Made by a program: the position numbers and the translations under genes. Positions 45,553 to 57,600 of a DNA stretch of 64,000 bases are shown here, piece after piece. This stretch comes from Monomorium pharaonis. Taxonomy: Eukaryota; Arthropoda; Insecta; Hymenoptera; Formicidae. The number at the start of each line of letters is the position of its first letter. Position 1 is the first letter of the stretch. Under the pieces are notes generated by a model. It searched no databases, was not told where the DNA came from, and was given only the letters and a program-made list of their open reading frames with translations. Location: positions 16,345,597 through 16,409,596 of the forward strand of contig NC_050473.1 of NCBI RefSeq assembly GCF_013373865.1, in the 5' to 3' direction.

Positions 45553-48500
45553 GTGAGTAAGTGAATGAGTGAGTGAGTGAGTGAGTGAGAGTGAGTGAGA
45601 GTGAGTGAAAAGTGAGTGAGGAGTGAGTGAGTGACTGAATGAGAGTAAGTGAGGAGTGAGTGAGTGAGAGTGAGTGAGAAGTGAGTGAGGAGTAAGTGAG
45701 TAAGTAAAAGAGTGAGTGAGGAGTGAGTAAGGAGTGAGTGAGTGAGTGAATAAGAGTGAGTGAGGAGTGAGTAAGGAGTGAGTGAGTGAGTGAATAAGAG
45801 TGAGTGAGGAGTGAGTGAGGAGTAAGTGAGTGAGTGAGTGAGGAGTGAGCGAGGAGCCGGGAGTGAGCCGGGAGTAAGCGAGGAGTGAGCCGGGAGTGAG
45901 CCAAGAGTGAGCGAGGAGTGAGCCGGGAGTGAGCCAGGAGTGAGTGAGTGAGTGAGCGAGGAGTGAGCCGGGAGTGAGCCAGGAGTGAGCCAGGAGTGAG
46001 CGAGTGAGTGAGCGAGTGAGTGAGCGAGGAGTGAGCCGGGAGTGAGCCAAGAGTGAGCGAGGAGTGAGCCAAGAGTGAGCGAGGAGTGAGCCGGGAGTGA
46101 GCCAGGAGTGAGTGAGTGAGTGAGTGAGCAAGGAGTGAGCGAGGAGTGAGCCGGAAGTGAGCCAGGAGTGAGCCAGGAGTGAGCGAGTGAGTGAGCGAGG
46201 AGTGAGCCGGGAGTAAGCCGGGAGTGAGCCGGGAGTGAGTCGGGAGTGAGCGAGGGGTGAGCCGGGAGTCAGCCAGGAGTGAGCCGGGAGTGAACCGGGA
46301 GTAAGCCGGGAGTGAGCGAGGAGTGAGCCGGGAGTAAGCCAGGAGTAAGCCAGGAGTAAGCGAGTGAGTGAGCGAGGAGTGAGCCAGGAGTGAGCCGAGA
46401 GTGAGCGAGGAGTGAGCCGGAAGTGAGCCGGGAGTGAGCCGGGAGTGAGCCAGGAGTGAACCGGGAGTAAGCCGGGAGCGAGCCGGGAGTGAGCGAGGAG
46501 TGAGCCGGGAGTAAGCCAGGAGTAAGCGAGTGAGTGAGCGAGGAGTGAGCCGGGAGTGAACCGGGAGTAAGCCGGGAGTGAGCCGGGAGTGAGTCGGGAG
46601 TGAGCGAGGAGTGAGCCGGGAGTAAGCCAGGAGTGAGCCGGGAGTGAGTCGGGAGTGAGCGAGGAGTGAGCCGGGCGTAAGCCAGGAGTGAGCCAGGAGT
46701 GAGCCGAGAGTGAGCGAGGAGTGAGCCGGGAGTAAGCCAGGAGTAAGCGAGTGAGTGAGCGAGGAGTGAGCCGGGAGTGAACCGGGAGTGAGTCGGGAGT
46801 GAGTGAGGAGTGAGCCGGGAGTAAGCCAGGAGTGAGCCGGGAGTGAGTCGGGAGTGAGCGAGGAGTGAGCCGGGAGTAAGCCAGGAGTGAGCCAGGAGTG
46901 AGCCGAGAGTGAGCGAGGAGTGAGCCGGGAGTAAGCCAGGAGTAAGCGAGTGAGTGAGCGAGGAGTGAGCCAGGAGTGAGCCGAGAGTGAGCGAGGAGTG
47001 AGCCGGGAGTGAGCCAGGAGTGAACCAAGAGTGAGCGAGGAGTGAGCGAGTGAGTGAGCGAGGAGTGAGCCGGGAGTGAACCGGGAGTAAGCCGGGAGTG
47101 AGTCGGGAGTGAGCGAGGAGTGAGCCGGGAGTAAGCCAGGAGTGAGCCGGGAGTGAGTCGGGAGTGAGCGAGGAGTGAGCCGGGAGTAAGCCAGGAGTGA
47201 GCCAGGAGTGAGCCGAGAGTGAGCGAGGAGTGAGCCGGGAGTGAGCCGGGAGTGAGCCAGGAGTGAACCAAGAGTGAGCGAGGAGTGAGCGAGTGAGTGA
47301 GCGAGGAGTGAGCCGGGAGTGAGCCGGGAGTAAGCGAGGAGTGAGCCAGGAGTGAACCAGGAGTGAGCGAGTGAGTGAGCGAGGAGTGAGCGAGGAGTGA
47401 GCGAGGAGTGAGCCGGGAGTGAACCGGGAGTAAGCCGGGAGTAAGCGAGTGAGTGAGCGAGGAGTGAGCCGGGAGTGAACCGGGAGTAAGCCGGGAGTGA
47501 GTCGGGAGTGAGCGAGGAGTGAGCCGGGAGTAAGCCAGGAGTGAGCCGGGAGTGAGTCGGGAGTGAGCCGGGAGTAAGCCAGGAGTGAGCCAGGAGTGAG
47601 CCGAGAGTGAGCGAGGAGTGAGCCGGGAGTGAGCCGGGAGTGAGCGAGTGAGTGAGCGAGGAGTGAGCGAGTGAGTGAGCGAGGAGTGAGCGAGGAGTGA
47701 GCCGGGAGTGAACCGGGAGTAAGCCGGGAGTGAGCCAGGAGTGAACCAGGAGTGAGCGAGTGAGTGAGCGAGGAGTGAGCGAGTGAGTGAGCGAGGAGTG
47801 AGCGAGGAGTGAGCGAGGAGTGAGCCGGGAGTGAGCCGGGAGTGAGTCGGGAGTGAGCGAGGAGTGAGCCGGGAGTAAGCCAGGAGCGAGCCAGGAGTGA
47901 GCCGAGAGTGAGCGAGGAGTGAGCCGGGAGTGAACCAGGAGTGAGCGAGTGAGTGAGCGAGGAGTGAGCGAGTGAGTGAGCGAGGAGTGAGCGAGGAGTG
48001 AGCGAGGAGTGAGCCGGGAGTGAACCGGGAGTAAGCCGGGAGTGAGCCAGGAGTGAACCAGGAGTGAGCGAGTGAGTGAGCGAGGAGTGAGCGAGTGAGT
48101 GAGCGAGGAGTGAGCGAGGAGTGAGCGAGGAGTGAGCCGGGAGTAAGCCGGGAGTGAGCCGGGAGTGAGCCAGGAGTGAGCGAGTGAGTGAGCAAGGAGT
48201 GAGCGAGTGAGTGAGCGAGGAGTGAGCGAGGAGTGAGCGAGGAGTGAGCCGGGAGTGAGTCGGGAGTGAGCCGGGAGTGAGTCGGGAGTGAGCGAGGAGT
48301 GAGCCGGGAGTAAGCCAGGAGTGAGCCAGGAGTGAGCCGAGAGTGAGCGAGGAGTGAGCCGGGAGTGAGCCGGGAGTGAGCCAGGAGTGAACCAGGAGTG
48401 AGCGAGTGAGTGAGCGAGGAGTGAGCGAGTGAGTGAGCGAGGAGTGAGCGAGTGAGTGAGCGAGGAGTGAGCGAGGAGTGAGCCGGGAGTGAACCGGGAG

Positions 48501-49059
48501 TAAGCCGGGAGTGAGCCGGGAGTGAGTCGGGAGTGAGCGAGGAATGAGCCAGGAGTGAGCCAGGAGTGAGCGAGGAGTGAGCGAGAAGTGAGCGAGGAGT
48601 GAGCGAGGAGTGAGCCAGGAGTGAGCTAGAAGTGAGCGAGAAGTAAGCGAGGAGTGAGTGAGTGAGTGAGCGAGGAGTGAGCCGGGAGTGAGTAAGGAGT
48701 GAGTGAGTGAGTGAATGAGAGTGAGTGAGGAGTGAGTGAGGAGTAAGTGAGTGAGTGAGTGAGTGAGTGAGGAGTGAGCGAGGAGTGAGCCGGGAGTGAG
48801 CCGGGAGTGAGCTGAGAGTGAGCCGGGAGTGAGCGAGGAGTGAGTCAGGAGTGAGCCGGGAGTAAGCCGGGAGTGAGCTGAGAGTGAGCCGGGAGTGAGC
48901 GAGGAGTGAGTCAGGAGTGAGCCGGGAGTAAGCCGCGAGTGAGCGAGAAGTGAGCGAGTGAGCGAGCTGGCGAGTGAGCGAGGAGTGAGCGCGTGAGCGA
49001 GCTGGCGAGTGAGCGAGGAGTGAGCCAGTGAGTGACTGAGTGTGTGAGTGAGTGAGTGA
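45553..49059. repeat. Minisatellite with an 11-bp unit, about 3.5 kb
   Basis: The main unit is GTGAGCCGGGA with variants GTGAGCGAGGA, GTGAGCCAGGA, GTAAGCCGGGA and GTGAACCGGGA, mixed with GTGA tetramers and a recurrent GTGAGCGAGTGAGTGAGCGAGGA-like insert. Both ends (about 45553-45840 and 48655-48770) are plainer GTGA/GAGT repeats, so the 11-mer probably arose from GTGA. Longer composite blocks recur many times, showing higher-order structure. The + strand is strongly G/A-rich and C-poor. Every + frame is closed by TGA, while all minus frames lack stops, giving a 1289-codon open frame that is a repeat artefact. Confidence 0.95.
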
Positions 49060-49106
49060 AAAAGGGTGCAAGGAAGGGAGCAAACGAGCGAACGTAACTA
49101 GATAAA

Positions 49107-49212
49107 TATGTAGCTAGGTAGCTAGGTAGCTAGATAGCAGTAAGTATGCAAGTAGGTATGTATGTTGGTATGTATGTATGTAGGTAGGTATGTAAGTATG
49201 TATGTATGTATA
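49107..49212. repeat. GTAG/GTAT tetranucleotide tract
   Basis: Imperfect GCTAG, GTAGGTAT and GTATGTAT units between the minisatellite and the second Helitron-like end. Confidence 0.85.
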
Positions 49213-49287
49213 ATTAAACTTTACATTTTTTTATTTAAAATTGCAGAAAACGTTTGATTAATGTAAATGAAAGATAGAGAAAATCAA

Positions 49288-49359
49288 ATTGCAATTATTA
49301 TGATTTTTAAAGGAAAAAGTCAGATAGCGCGCGCGCAGCGCGCGCTTGTAATGTTCTAG
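49288..49359 (+). mobile_element. Helitron-like 3' terminus, copy 2
   Basis: The GC hairpin is perfect here: AGCGCGCGC, loop GCA, GCGCGCGCT. Nine bases (TGTAATGTT) follow, then CTAG at 49356-49359 and T. It lies in the same orientation as copy 1, 4.3 kb away, with alignable AT-rich sequence upstream. The minisatellite therefore lies just inside, or immediately before, this 3' end. Non-autonomous Helitrons of insects (DINE/HINE types) often carry central tandem repeats. Confidence 0.55.
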
Positions 49360-51825
49360 TTTTAATAAATTTTAGATATAGGAATTATTTTCGCTGTAGA
49401 ATTGAAAGCTTTTTGTCTCTTCTGCTCTCTTCTGTTATGTTTATCATTGTGACATAACTTCATGATGCAGCGCTTCTTAATTAATCCGAATAAGTACATG
49501 ATAATGTACTAGACTGATTAGATAGTTGATCGACGAAGATTAACAGATAGAAGTTTTTTATAAAGATATATTTATAAAAACGTCGAATTTTGTTTATTGT
49601 TAAAACTAAAAGAAAGAATAAATACCTATTAATAATTCTCCTTTGTACATGTCGTAGATTACTTTATTATTTGTTATTTTTTGGAAGAATATAATTCTCC
49701 CGAAGTTGTCAAAATAATCGACAGTAGAATTAACTTCTTCACACCGAACTAAACTTTCCGATAGTTATATCTCAGAGATATCTAATATAGATATACTATT
49801 GTATATTGCCAAAGTGAACGTAAAATATTTCAGTAAGATATTGCAAATTATTGTGTTAATTCCCTTTCAGCGATAAAACTTAATTTTTTTTCTGAAAAAT
49901 AATGTAATGTCAATTGCGCTCTTAGATTAACCGTTGAACGATTAAAGATTTTAAATTTAACTACTATTTCCTTTTTTGCAATTTTTTTCAATGAAATCTT
50001 ATCATTCATGATGATTATATATGCATGAATAGTATGTGACACATTTCAATAATATGCTAATATATTTAAATTATTTTTATTTTTGTTACAGAATTGAGAG
50101 GAAACATTTCTGTCTTTTCTGTTACGTTTATTGTTGAAAAATGTTTATAGCTTCCACGATAACAGTGTTAAATGAATCTTAATCATTGTTTGATTATTAA
50201 ATTTCAAATTTATTACTTTACTCACAAATAAATTTATCTAGTAAGATATTGCAAGTTATGGAAAGAATCTAATTTTTATATATTCCCAGCAACATATGGA
50301 TATTAATAGATATATCAAATATTAACATTTTAGATCAAAAATTGAAATTTTTAGAAGCGACGAATAAACAATCTTCTTGTATTAATTACAGAAATATTTT
50401 ATGAAAAAAAGTGAAGTTTAAGATTGATGTATCGGCAAAATGTTAAAATAATATATTACTTAGTTAATAAAAATTTTTGTTATTAATAACAAAAAAACAT
50501 ACACATATTTTTAAATAAAGAATAATTAATGTGTTTTTACATTAACGGAAACCACACTCCAGAAACTTTATTATTTTTGTGTTTGTGTATGTGTGTTCCG
50601 TGCATTATCCATTTTAAAAATTGTAATCCAAATTTAGCTTCTGTAATATAATAACAGAAGCTGTGTACAGATTTTTTTCAGTATTTAGTATTTAAACCGT
50701 TCAGTATTTAAACCGTTTTACTATTGCAATTTACACTTTGTCATTATTTAAGATTATTTCTCCTTTTGTAAAATAAATTTTAACGCAATAAACACGCAGA
50801 GCTTAAAAGTAAATAATAATAACAGTAGTAAATATTATATGATAATAAAAAATAACTTTAGATATACCTAATTAAGAAACAACACTTCACGCGATATTAA
50901 CTTTTCAAATATTATGAATATATCTAAAAAATAAGAAATTTAAAAATCAAAACATTTTATAACACTATTTTATTTTTTATATAATACTTATTTTTATTAA
51001 TGTTATGCTTTATATGCATTTACACATATGCACACGCGCTTACAATGCCCAGTGAACTTCAAATGTATTAAAATAGCATTACTTACTTACAATATCATAT
51101 GTTATTTCTAAATATGAGCATTATTGTGTAAATAATATTATTTATGACGCATGACATGACATGAGGAATATTATTGAAACGCATGTGTCTGCGTATTTTG
51201 TGAGATATTATTCAATTGTCAATAATAATGTAATTCTCTTTAATTATTCTTAACATTATTTTAACATCAATGTTACGTAGAATTACGTTACGCTGAGCGA
51301 CCCAATTTATTATTTAATCCCATGTTCTGTATCGCAGTGATAAAAAGCAAACAAGATAACAATTAATCAGTTGAACACATAAAATTATCCGTTTGTTTGC
51401 TTATTTACAATTGTAGTACTTGATCGAGAATATAATTATTATTATATGAATGATACGAAGAATAGATTATAGAAATCATCTATTCTTAATTGTACAAATT
51501 TCTTATTTATTTTTTATAATACTACTGCATATCGATAGTTTTACTTATAATGTAAAGTTTATTGTATAAAATTAACATCAAGCTGGATGAGAATAACATC
51601 ATATAAAATAATATTTGTATTAATAAATAAACAAAGCTCATGGTAAAAAGACAGCCAAGTCTTTTTTAATCATTTGAATGTCATTGCAAATTATCATAAA
51701 TGATGATATTAAATTATACAATTTATAATTGTGTCAATATTATAAAAGTTCTTGATTGATTCAAGTCTTCTTCTATTAAATGTATAACTTTATCTTATAT
51801 TGTTTTAAGTGTGGCATAATGACAT
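49360..51825. other. AT-rich intergenic DNA before the P450 3' end
   Basis: No coding, RNA or clear mobile sequence is visible. A short direct repeat (CAGTATTTAAACCGTT) occurs twice at about 50680-50720. Confidence 0.7.
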
Positions 51826-51831
51826 TTTATT
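51826..51831 (-). terminator. Candidate poly(A) signal of the P450 gene
   Basis: Minus-strand AATAAA 88 bases beyond the TAA stop. Confidence 0.5.
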
Positions 51832-51918
51832 GTGTTTTTGCATTGCTTAATGACTTATAAGTATACAGATATACACATATGTCACTTATATCATAAATAT
51901 AAATTACATTGTATCTTC

Positions 51919-52088
51919 TTAAGCCAGCTTGGTCAATTTTACATATATACCGTGAGTTGTCTGCAGCATCAAAGAGCTCAGCGGATTGTGAACAATTGGA
52001 ATCTGAGTTTTTTCGCAAACGTCTATTTTGTAATTCATTAGCACTTTGATTAGTCCAATTTTAGTCTGATTAATGGCGAATCTTGCAC
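51919..52088 (-). CDS. P450 exon 5: C-terminal end
   Basis: Acceptor CTTTTTAG above 52088, phase 1 in. Encodes residues 445-500, GARFAINQTKIGLIKVLMNY (L-helix after the heme loop) and the terminal beta region, ending in TAA at 51921-51919. Confidence 0.94.
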
Positions 52089-54672
52089 CTAAAAAGAAAT
52101 AGCGCATAATGTTTCGATATTTTACTAGCCAAGTATGTCCATGTATAAATATATGCGCGCGCGCGTGTGTGTGTGTAAAATATATCTAAAATAAAGAAGA
52201 TAAAAAATAGCGTCAACATTATGATTGCCATAAGTTTTAAATTACCAATACAGTTCCGTGGACCGTCTCCGAAAGGTAGATAATACATAGCATTCCTCTG
52301 TTCCATTTTTTCTGGGCTAAATCGTTCGGGATCAAAAACTTGCGGGTCTGGATAAATATTCGGATCATTCTGAATAGCATGAATGGGTATAATCACTAGT
52401 TGCCCTTTTCGTAGACTGATTTTAGTCCCCTCGAAAGTATAATTCCTTACAGGTTTTCTCACGAGATACATTACTGGTGGATACTTTCTAAGAGTCTCTA
52501 CAAAGTAACACAAATACTTGACTCAGCAGAAAGACTTTCAGATAGCCGATTTATCAGAAGCTTGACAAATATTTTACGGAAGTTGTCACCTTTGACTTTC
52601 GGAAAAGCTTATCGAAAAAAAAATTGCGACAATTATTTGTAAATTAATTCAATTTATTAAATTACTAAAAGATTATTTTTTGAAGACTAAACAAACCTTG
52701 AAACACTTTTTCTAAATAGCTCATCTTCTTGATGTTATCGTATAATATTACTCCGTCAGTACTCTTAAGGACTTCCTTAATCTCCTCGCGTAGTTTTTCT
52801 TGAATTGATTGATTCTGCGCCAACTCATACATTGCAAAGGACATTGTAGTAGAAGATGTCTCGAAACCAGCCGCAAAAAATACAAATGCCTGGGCAGCAA
52901 TGAATTCATCCGTTACATCTGAAAAAATAAAAAGTAATTGCATATATTATAAAGTTTACATCAGAAGAAAGAAGACAACAGAAGAAATAGTACAAGCATG
53001 TAACCAATTGATCACTGTACAATGCTTGCAAGAAAGAGAGGAAAATAAAAAAATAATAGTTAAACTTAAACAAAAGCATGCCAGTCATTTTATGATTAAT
53101 CGCCGTTATAATTCTTAAATTATCCGATAGCGCTTAATAGCGCTTTGTCAATGTTTGATTATTTCTCTTGAGACATAAATATAAACATAAATTATAAACA
53201 TGTTTTAAGAAAGATAACGGTAAGAGTACATTAAACGCGTCCCAAAGTTAATAAACTGAGATGCGAAAAAGAAAAAAGTTATGTTCTTACTATTAGCTCC
53301 CAGCTTGCTGGGATTATCCTTGAGGTCGATAAGTGTATCGACGAAATCGTGTCGACGTATATTGTTCCGTTTCCTATACTCTATAGTGTTTCGGGTAATG
53401 TCCGTTATGAATTTGTTGACGTAATGATCGTCGAAGATATGTCCGAAGTGCTTGTAAAACCACGGATATTCTCTGAGAATGTTTTTAATTACGACTTTTG
53501 GAGTGGAGAGAAATATCAAGCGACCTATTTTCTGGAATTCATTATTTTCCTCTTTGAGCGCCTTCATTTCGAGGCCGAAGGCGCACGATCCGATCACGTC
53601 GATAGTGTATTTGGACGTCAGATCCCGGCACTCGACAACACCGTCTTCAGATACCTTCTCGTCCAGATACTTTTCGAAGTGGTCGGCACAGTTCAGCAAC
53701 AAGTGAAACATTTCCTTCAACTTCCCGGACGTGAAAGTGGGCGAGAGCCTTATTCTTAATGGTCGCCATCTAGCAGCGTCGAGCTTGAAGAGGTGCATGG
53801 TCATAGGTTCGGCCTATAAATTATGCATCAGTGTATCAGAAAGTGGGAATTATGTTAGAAAGTTTTCTCTCAAAGTTTCCGTGTGATCAACGCCTGCTGC
53901 GGAACTTATACGTCAGTTCAATTTTACAGGAAGAGAGAGAGAAAAAGAAATTTTTTCTAACTCTTAATTTTCTAAGTTATTTACTGCATGTAATGCATGT
54001 AATTGATACATATATTGCGAAACTGAGAGAGAGAGAGAGAGAGAGATGACAGTCAAAAATAATTATTTTTTATTTTTATAAATAATTTTAATAATAATTA
54101 AATTTAGTTTATTAAAATTATTTTGGTATATTTTTCGTACTATGTTTTATTTTATTTCTATCATAACTTTGTCTTTTCTTTATTTAATGTTTCTTTGCAG
54201 GACTTATTTTATTGTATATAGTAATTTAAATAAGTAAAATTTATTCTGAAATAAGTGTACATGTATACTTTATTAATTGCATGCATAACTTGGAAAAAAT
54301 CATAATTATCTAATATATGTCTACGAAGAAAAATACCTTATCGTAAACCAATGCCATCCGATCAGTAAAAACGGTGAAATCCTTAATCAGCACCTGTTTG
54401 ATGTACACAGGATCTCTCAAGACGAGTGCAGGATTTCCTCTCATAAATATACCCACCATGGAATCTTTCGGGTATCTTTCATAAATTTCATTGTAGACGT
54501 CACCCAAGCATTTCTTGCCCAGCATGAAATCGGCGATGGTACCGAAGAACGGAACCGGTTTTGGTCCATTTATTCCGCGTGATTTCCAATAGTTAAAATC
54601 GGCGGTCAAATAATAATAAAATAGATATAAGATCGCCACACAAGCACAGAAAATTTCCAACATTCCTGCCAT
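51919..54672 (-). CDS. CYP6-like cytochrome P450 (clan 3), complete, 5 exons
   Basis: Five exons of 336, 523, 222, 252 and 170 nt join in phase into 1503 nt, 500 residues. It is a membrane-anchored microsomal monooxygenase of the kind that oxidises xenobiotics, plant compounds or hormones with NADPH-P450 reductase. Landmarks: N-terminal anchor (about 4-22), hinge GINGPKPVPFFG, I-helix AGFETSST (303-310), K-helix ETLR (361-364), PERF (417-420), heme loop FGDGPRNCIG (436-445) with ligand Cys443. Length and motifs are those of insect CYP6 proteins; hymenopteran CYP6AS members are the likely kin, which is inference. No key residue is missing. It stands alone here, without the tandem cluster often seen in CYP6 genes. 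The two larger introns (53814-54336 and 52919-53290) hold nothing notable except a GA tract at 54025-54046. Confidence 0.94.
52246..52497 (-). CDS. P450 exon 4: K-helix to heme-binding loop
   Basis: 252 nt, phase 1 in and out. Carries ETLRKYPP, the DPERF motif and FGDGPRNCI; the last glycine codon is split by the intron. Donor GTAATT is weak but keeps phase. A GC/GT tract lies in the following intron (about 52154-52178). Confidence 0.94.
52697..52918 (-). CDS. P450 exon 3: I-helix
   Basis: 222 nt, phase 1 in and out, acceptor TTTTTTCAG, donor GTTTGT (non-optimal). Contains the oxygen-binding AGFETSST motif and the start of the J-helix (YELAQNQSIQEKLREEI). Confidence 0.93.
53291..53813 (-). 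CDS. P450 exon 2: helices B'-H
   Basis: 523 nt, phase 0 in, phase 1 out. Acceptor TTTATAG, donor GTAAGA. Encodes the C-helix WRPLRIRLSPTFTSGKLKEMF, a signature stretch of insect clan 3 P450s, followed by DVIGSCAFG and NNIRRHDFVDTLIDLK. Confidence 0.94.
54025..54046. repeat. (GA)n microsatellite
   Basis: Perfect GA tract in P450 intron 1. Confidence 0.9.
54337..54672 (-). CDS. P450 exon 1: start, membrane anchor and N-terminal region
   Basis: Starts at ATG 54672-54670 (MAGMLEIF...); the second Met, three codons in, is an alternative. Hydrophobic anchor, then FNYWKSRGINGPKPVPFFGT. Donor GTATTT leaves phase 0 after 112 codons. The fit to the usual CYP6 N-terminal length supports this start. 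Confidence 0.93.
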
Positions 54673-57600
54673 TGCGTCTAACTGTCCGCTTGCGCGATCT
54701 ATACCTGCAACTTAACTATCGTCCAATTCAACTAACAATAAACTCGGCGGACAGTTCAAGTACTCTGATAACCGTTCCAAGACATCTACAGAAGACAACC
54801 ACGCACCAGTGCGTGATGTTTACTTTATGAAGTCAGGGTTTTCTCTCTCTTTGCCACATATCTTTGAAAGAATTATTCGAGACGTGTCTGTGATGAGATT
54901 TTACAATATCCAAGCATTACACGCACACGCGCATACATACACATAGGGTGTCCCATTTTAATTACTCCAATCAATTTTCTCCAAAATTTTTGATTAAAAT
55001 TGTTTCAGTATTAACGTTATTGATAAATTAGTAATTTGCAAGATACTTTCTATTTTATTCTGACATATTTCGACATAAAATATAAAATATTTTGTTAAAT
55101 TATTGATTTTTGAAAATTGTGTCTTAATAATATTTTTATATGCAGAATAATTAGATAAATTTTATTATAATATAAAAAATTATACAATTTTTATATACAT
55201 TTTTATTTAAAAAATAATTTTAGTACTTTCTTTATTATGTGTGCTCCACTTAGAAAAAAGTATCAAAAAAGACCAAGGTGTGTCCTCTAGAATAATTCCA
55301 TTTTTATTGAAACAATTTTGTGTATCATCAATATTTATATCAATAATTTTAAAGAAAATTGAACTTTATTAAAATAAGATTAAAATGGGACATCCGGTAC
55401 ATATAATTATGGATATGTAGGTTGACAGATATGCCGAGTCATTCTATTTTTACGAGTTTTAGATTTTGTTATCTATAGATAAATTTACGTAATTGAAACT
55501 CATTGTATTTATCAGAATATGAATTGCAATAATACAGTGCAATAAAGCAATATAAATATACAAGTAGATAGATGATGTATCATTTACATACTGCGAAATG
55601 AGATTAAAAAGGACATTTGTGCTAAAAAAATTTAGATTGAGATACACATTATCATAAAAATACAATTTGATAATGAGAAAGTGAAACATTCTTTTTTGAA
55701 AGATTGACTTGTAGTTTTATTTTTTCTATATTCTATTTTCATCTAATAGATGATATTCTGCATCTGGAATGGGTTGGGCAATCACATTAATAATAATAAG
55801 TATGATTAATTACTTCCGGAGAATTGGCTTAAACGTGGATGTTCTTGTTACCGTTGTTGTGTTGTAATGCGAAATGTTTAATTAAACGTCGATTCTAGAA
55901 TCCCAATCTCAGACAGAAATGAAAATATGGAAATGTAATGAGCTGCATGTTGTTTGTAGATACGCAAGATAGCTGGTTACAGAAGGTCGAACTAAGTGCA
56001 TATAAATGCACGAATTAATTTTTTTAATTCACATAAATCATTCCGCTGTTAATCCTTTACCACATTGGTATCTAGGCGTTTCCTACCATCGCTATCATTG
56101 TGCGAGAAATTTCATCGCAATCGAAGTAAGAACAGCGCAAGCTGCGAAATACATATTTTCCATGTACATACATATAAAATTTAAAGGTCTCTAAAATTTT
56201 ATAGATATGTGATTCAAAGTTACGATTCAAATTGTGAAATAGGATTACATAATGTTTTAAATAAAGAAGATATCTTGCTAGGAAACCTTATAAATGAAAG
56301 TAAAAAGTTAATACACAATTTTTTATATATTTTTTTTTATCAACTCTTTGTTAAAACTTTTTAAAACATTTACTCATATGTATGTACTCAAAATAAATCT
56401 CTTTAAAAGGTATTATAATTAAGAAGATATTATACTCTATGTCTATATTTATCTTAATAATCTGACCTCTGACAAATCTCTTTCTACGGAAAAATTAAAT
56501 TATACAATATGTAAAATTTCATAAAAATTCTCTTATTGCATAAGAGAATCTCGTTACGTATATGTAATAAAATTACTGCATCTGATGCATTTATAGTCAT
56601 TTGTTTAAATACCAAACTGATAAGATTAATTTGTCACAGACTTTATTTTGCGCAGTTGCGCAACACTAAGAAAACAAAATATTAGCAAGCAAATACTGTT
56701 TATTACGACTTGTTTGTGACTTGTGCGTACATCGAAATTACTACCTGAAAATATGTTTAAAATTAAAAACACATCTTACGAACGGAGAAACTCTTTTGTT
56801 TCAATCTGGAAAAGGGAAGGAAAAATAAAAAGATTGTCTTTTGCAATCGTTATGCCGCATTAATGCATGGCGGTTTGCTGTCGGCATTTTACGAATTTAT
56901 TTCAATTCCGTGCGGTGGACATACAGTTAAATGGATTTCGACAATTCATTTAACGTTTGATCTACCCGCGCATTTCAATTATATGTTTACTCTTTGTCGA
57001 CGGTATTCGCCTTCCTATTGAGCCCGCGTGCACACCCGCGCGTCGGCGGTCGCACCGACGAGCCGGGTAAAGTCGGTGGGAACGGATGCGGACAGTACAA
57101 TTGAATTAATCTCGATCGAACAACGCGACCTCCGAAATGAAATAGGAAATCACGTTATCGCACGTGGCGGCGTGCGCAAGCATGCGCCGCGAAACAAGCG
57201 GCTCTCATTAGTTGTTATTGTTCGATCGTGATTAGCAACAAAACCGTGTTGTACTGAATATGGTGCGTTATCGCAATTATATGCCTAGGAGACTGTTGGT
57301 GGTCATTCGAATCGTAGCGAGGGGAGAGCGCGAAAGCGGAGCGGAGTCTCTTCAAAGGGCTGCAATAATTGAAGAACTAGCACCATTTTATTCGGGTTAG
57401 CCAGAGACATAGAGCAATTTATTATTAGAATAAGACGCAAGATTTCTCTTGTTTCCTCTTTATAATGTACATTTGATCGCTCAGAGCCTCCGATATTTTT
57501 TTAAATTTTAATGTAGACGAAATTAATATTCTTTTATTATTTAATAAATATATACGAGCTACTGATATTGCTGATGGAGCTAATTGTCGGTTAAAGTTAA

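Noticed and set aside
45314..46072. 252-residue minus open frame
   Set aside because: Same repeat read in another frame.
45214..49083. 1289-residue open frame as a real protein gene
   Set aside because: It is entirely the translation of the 11-bp minisatellite and the GT tract (11-residue period, then His-Thr repeats). All minus frames are open for the same reason. Kept only as a repeat observation.
56006..56194. 62-residue plus open frame
   Set aside because: Contains an odd stretch (LPHWYLGVSYHRYH) but no family pattern, and is short in AT-rich DNA.
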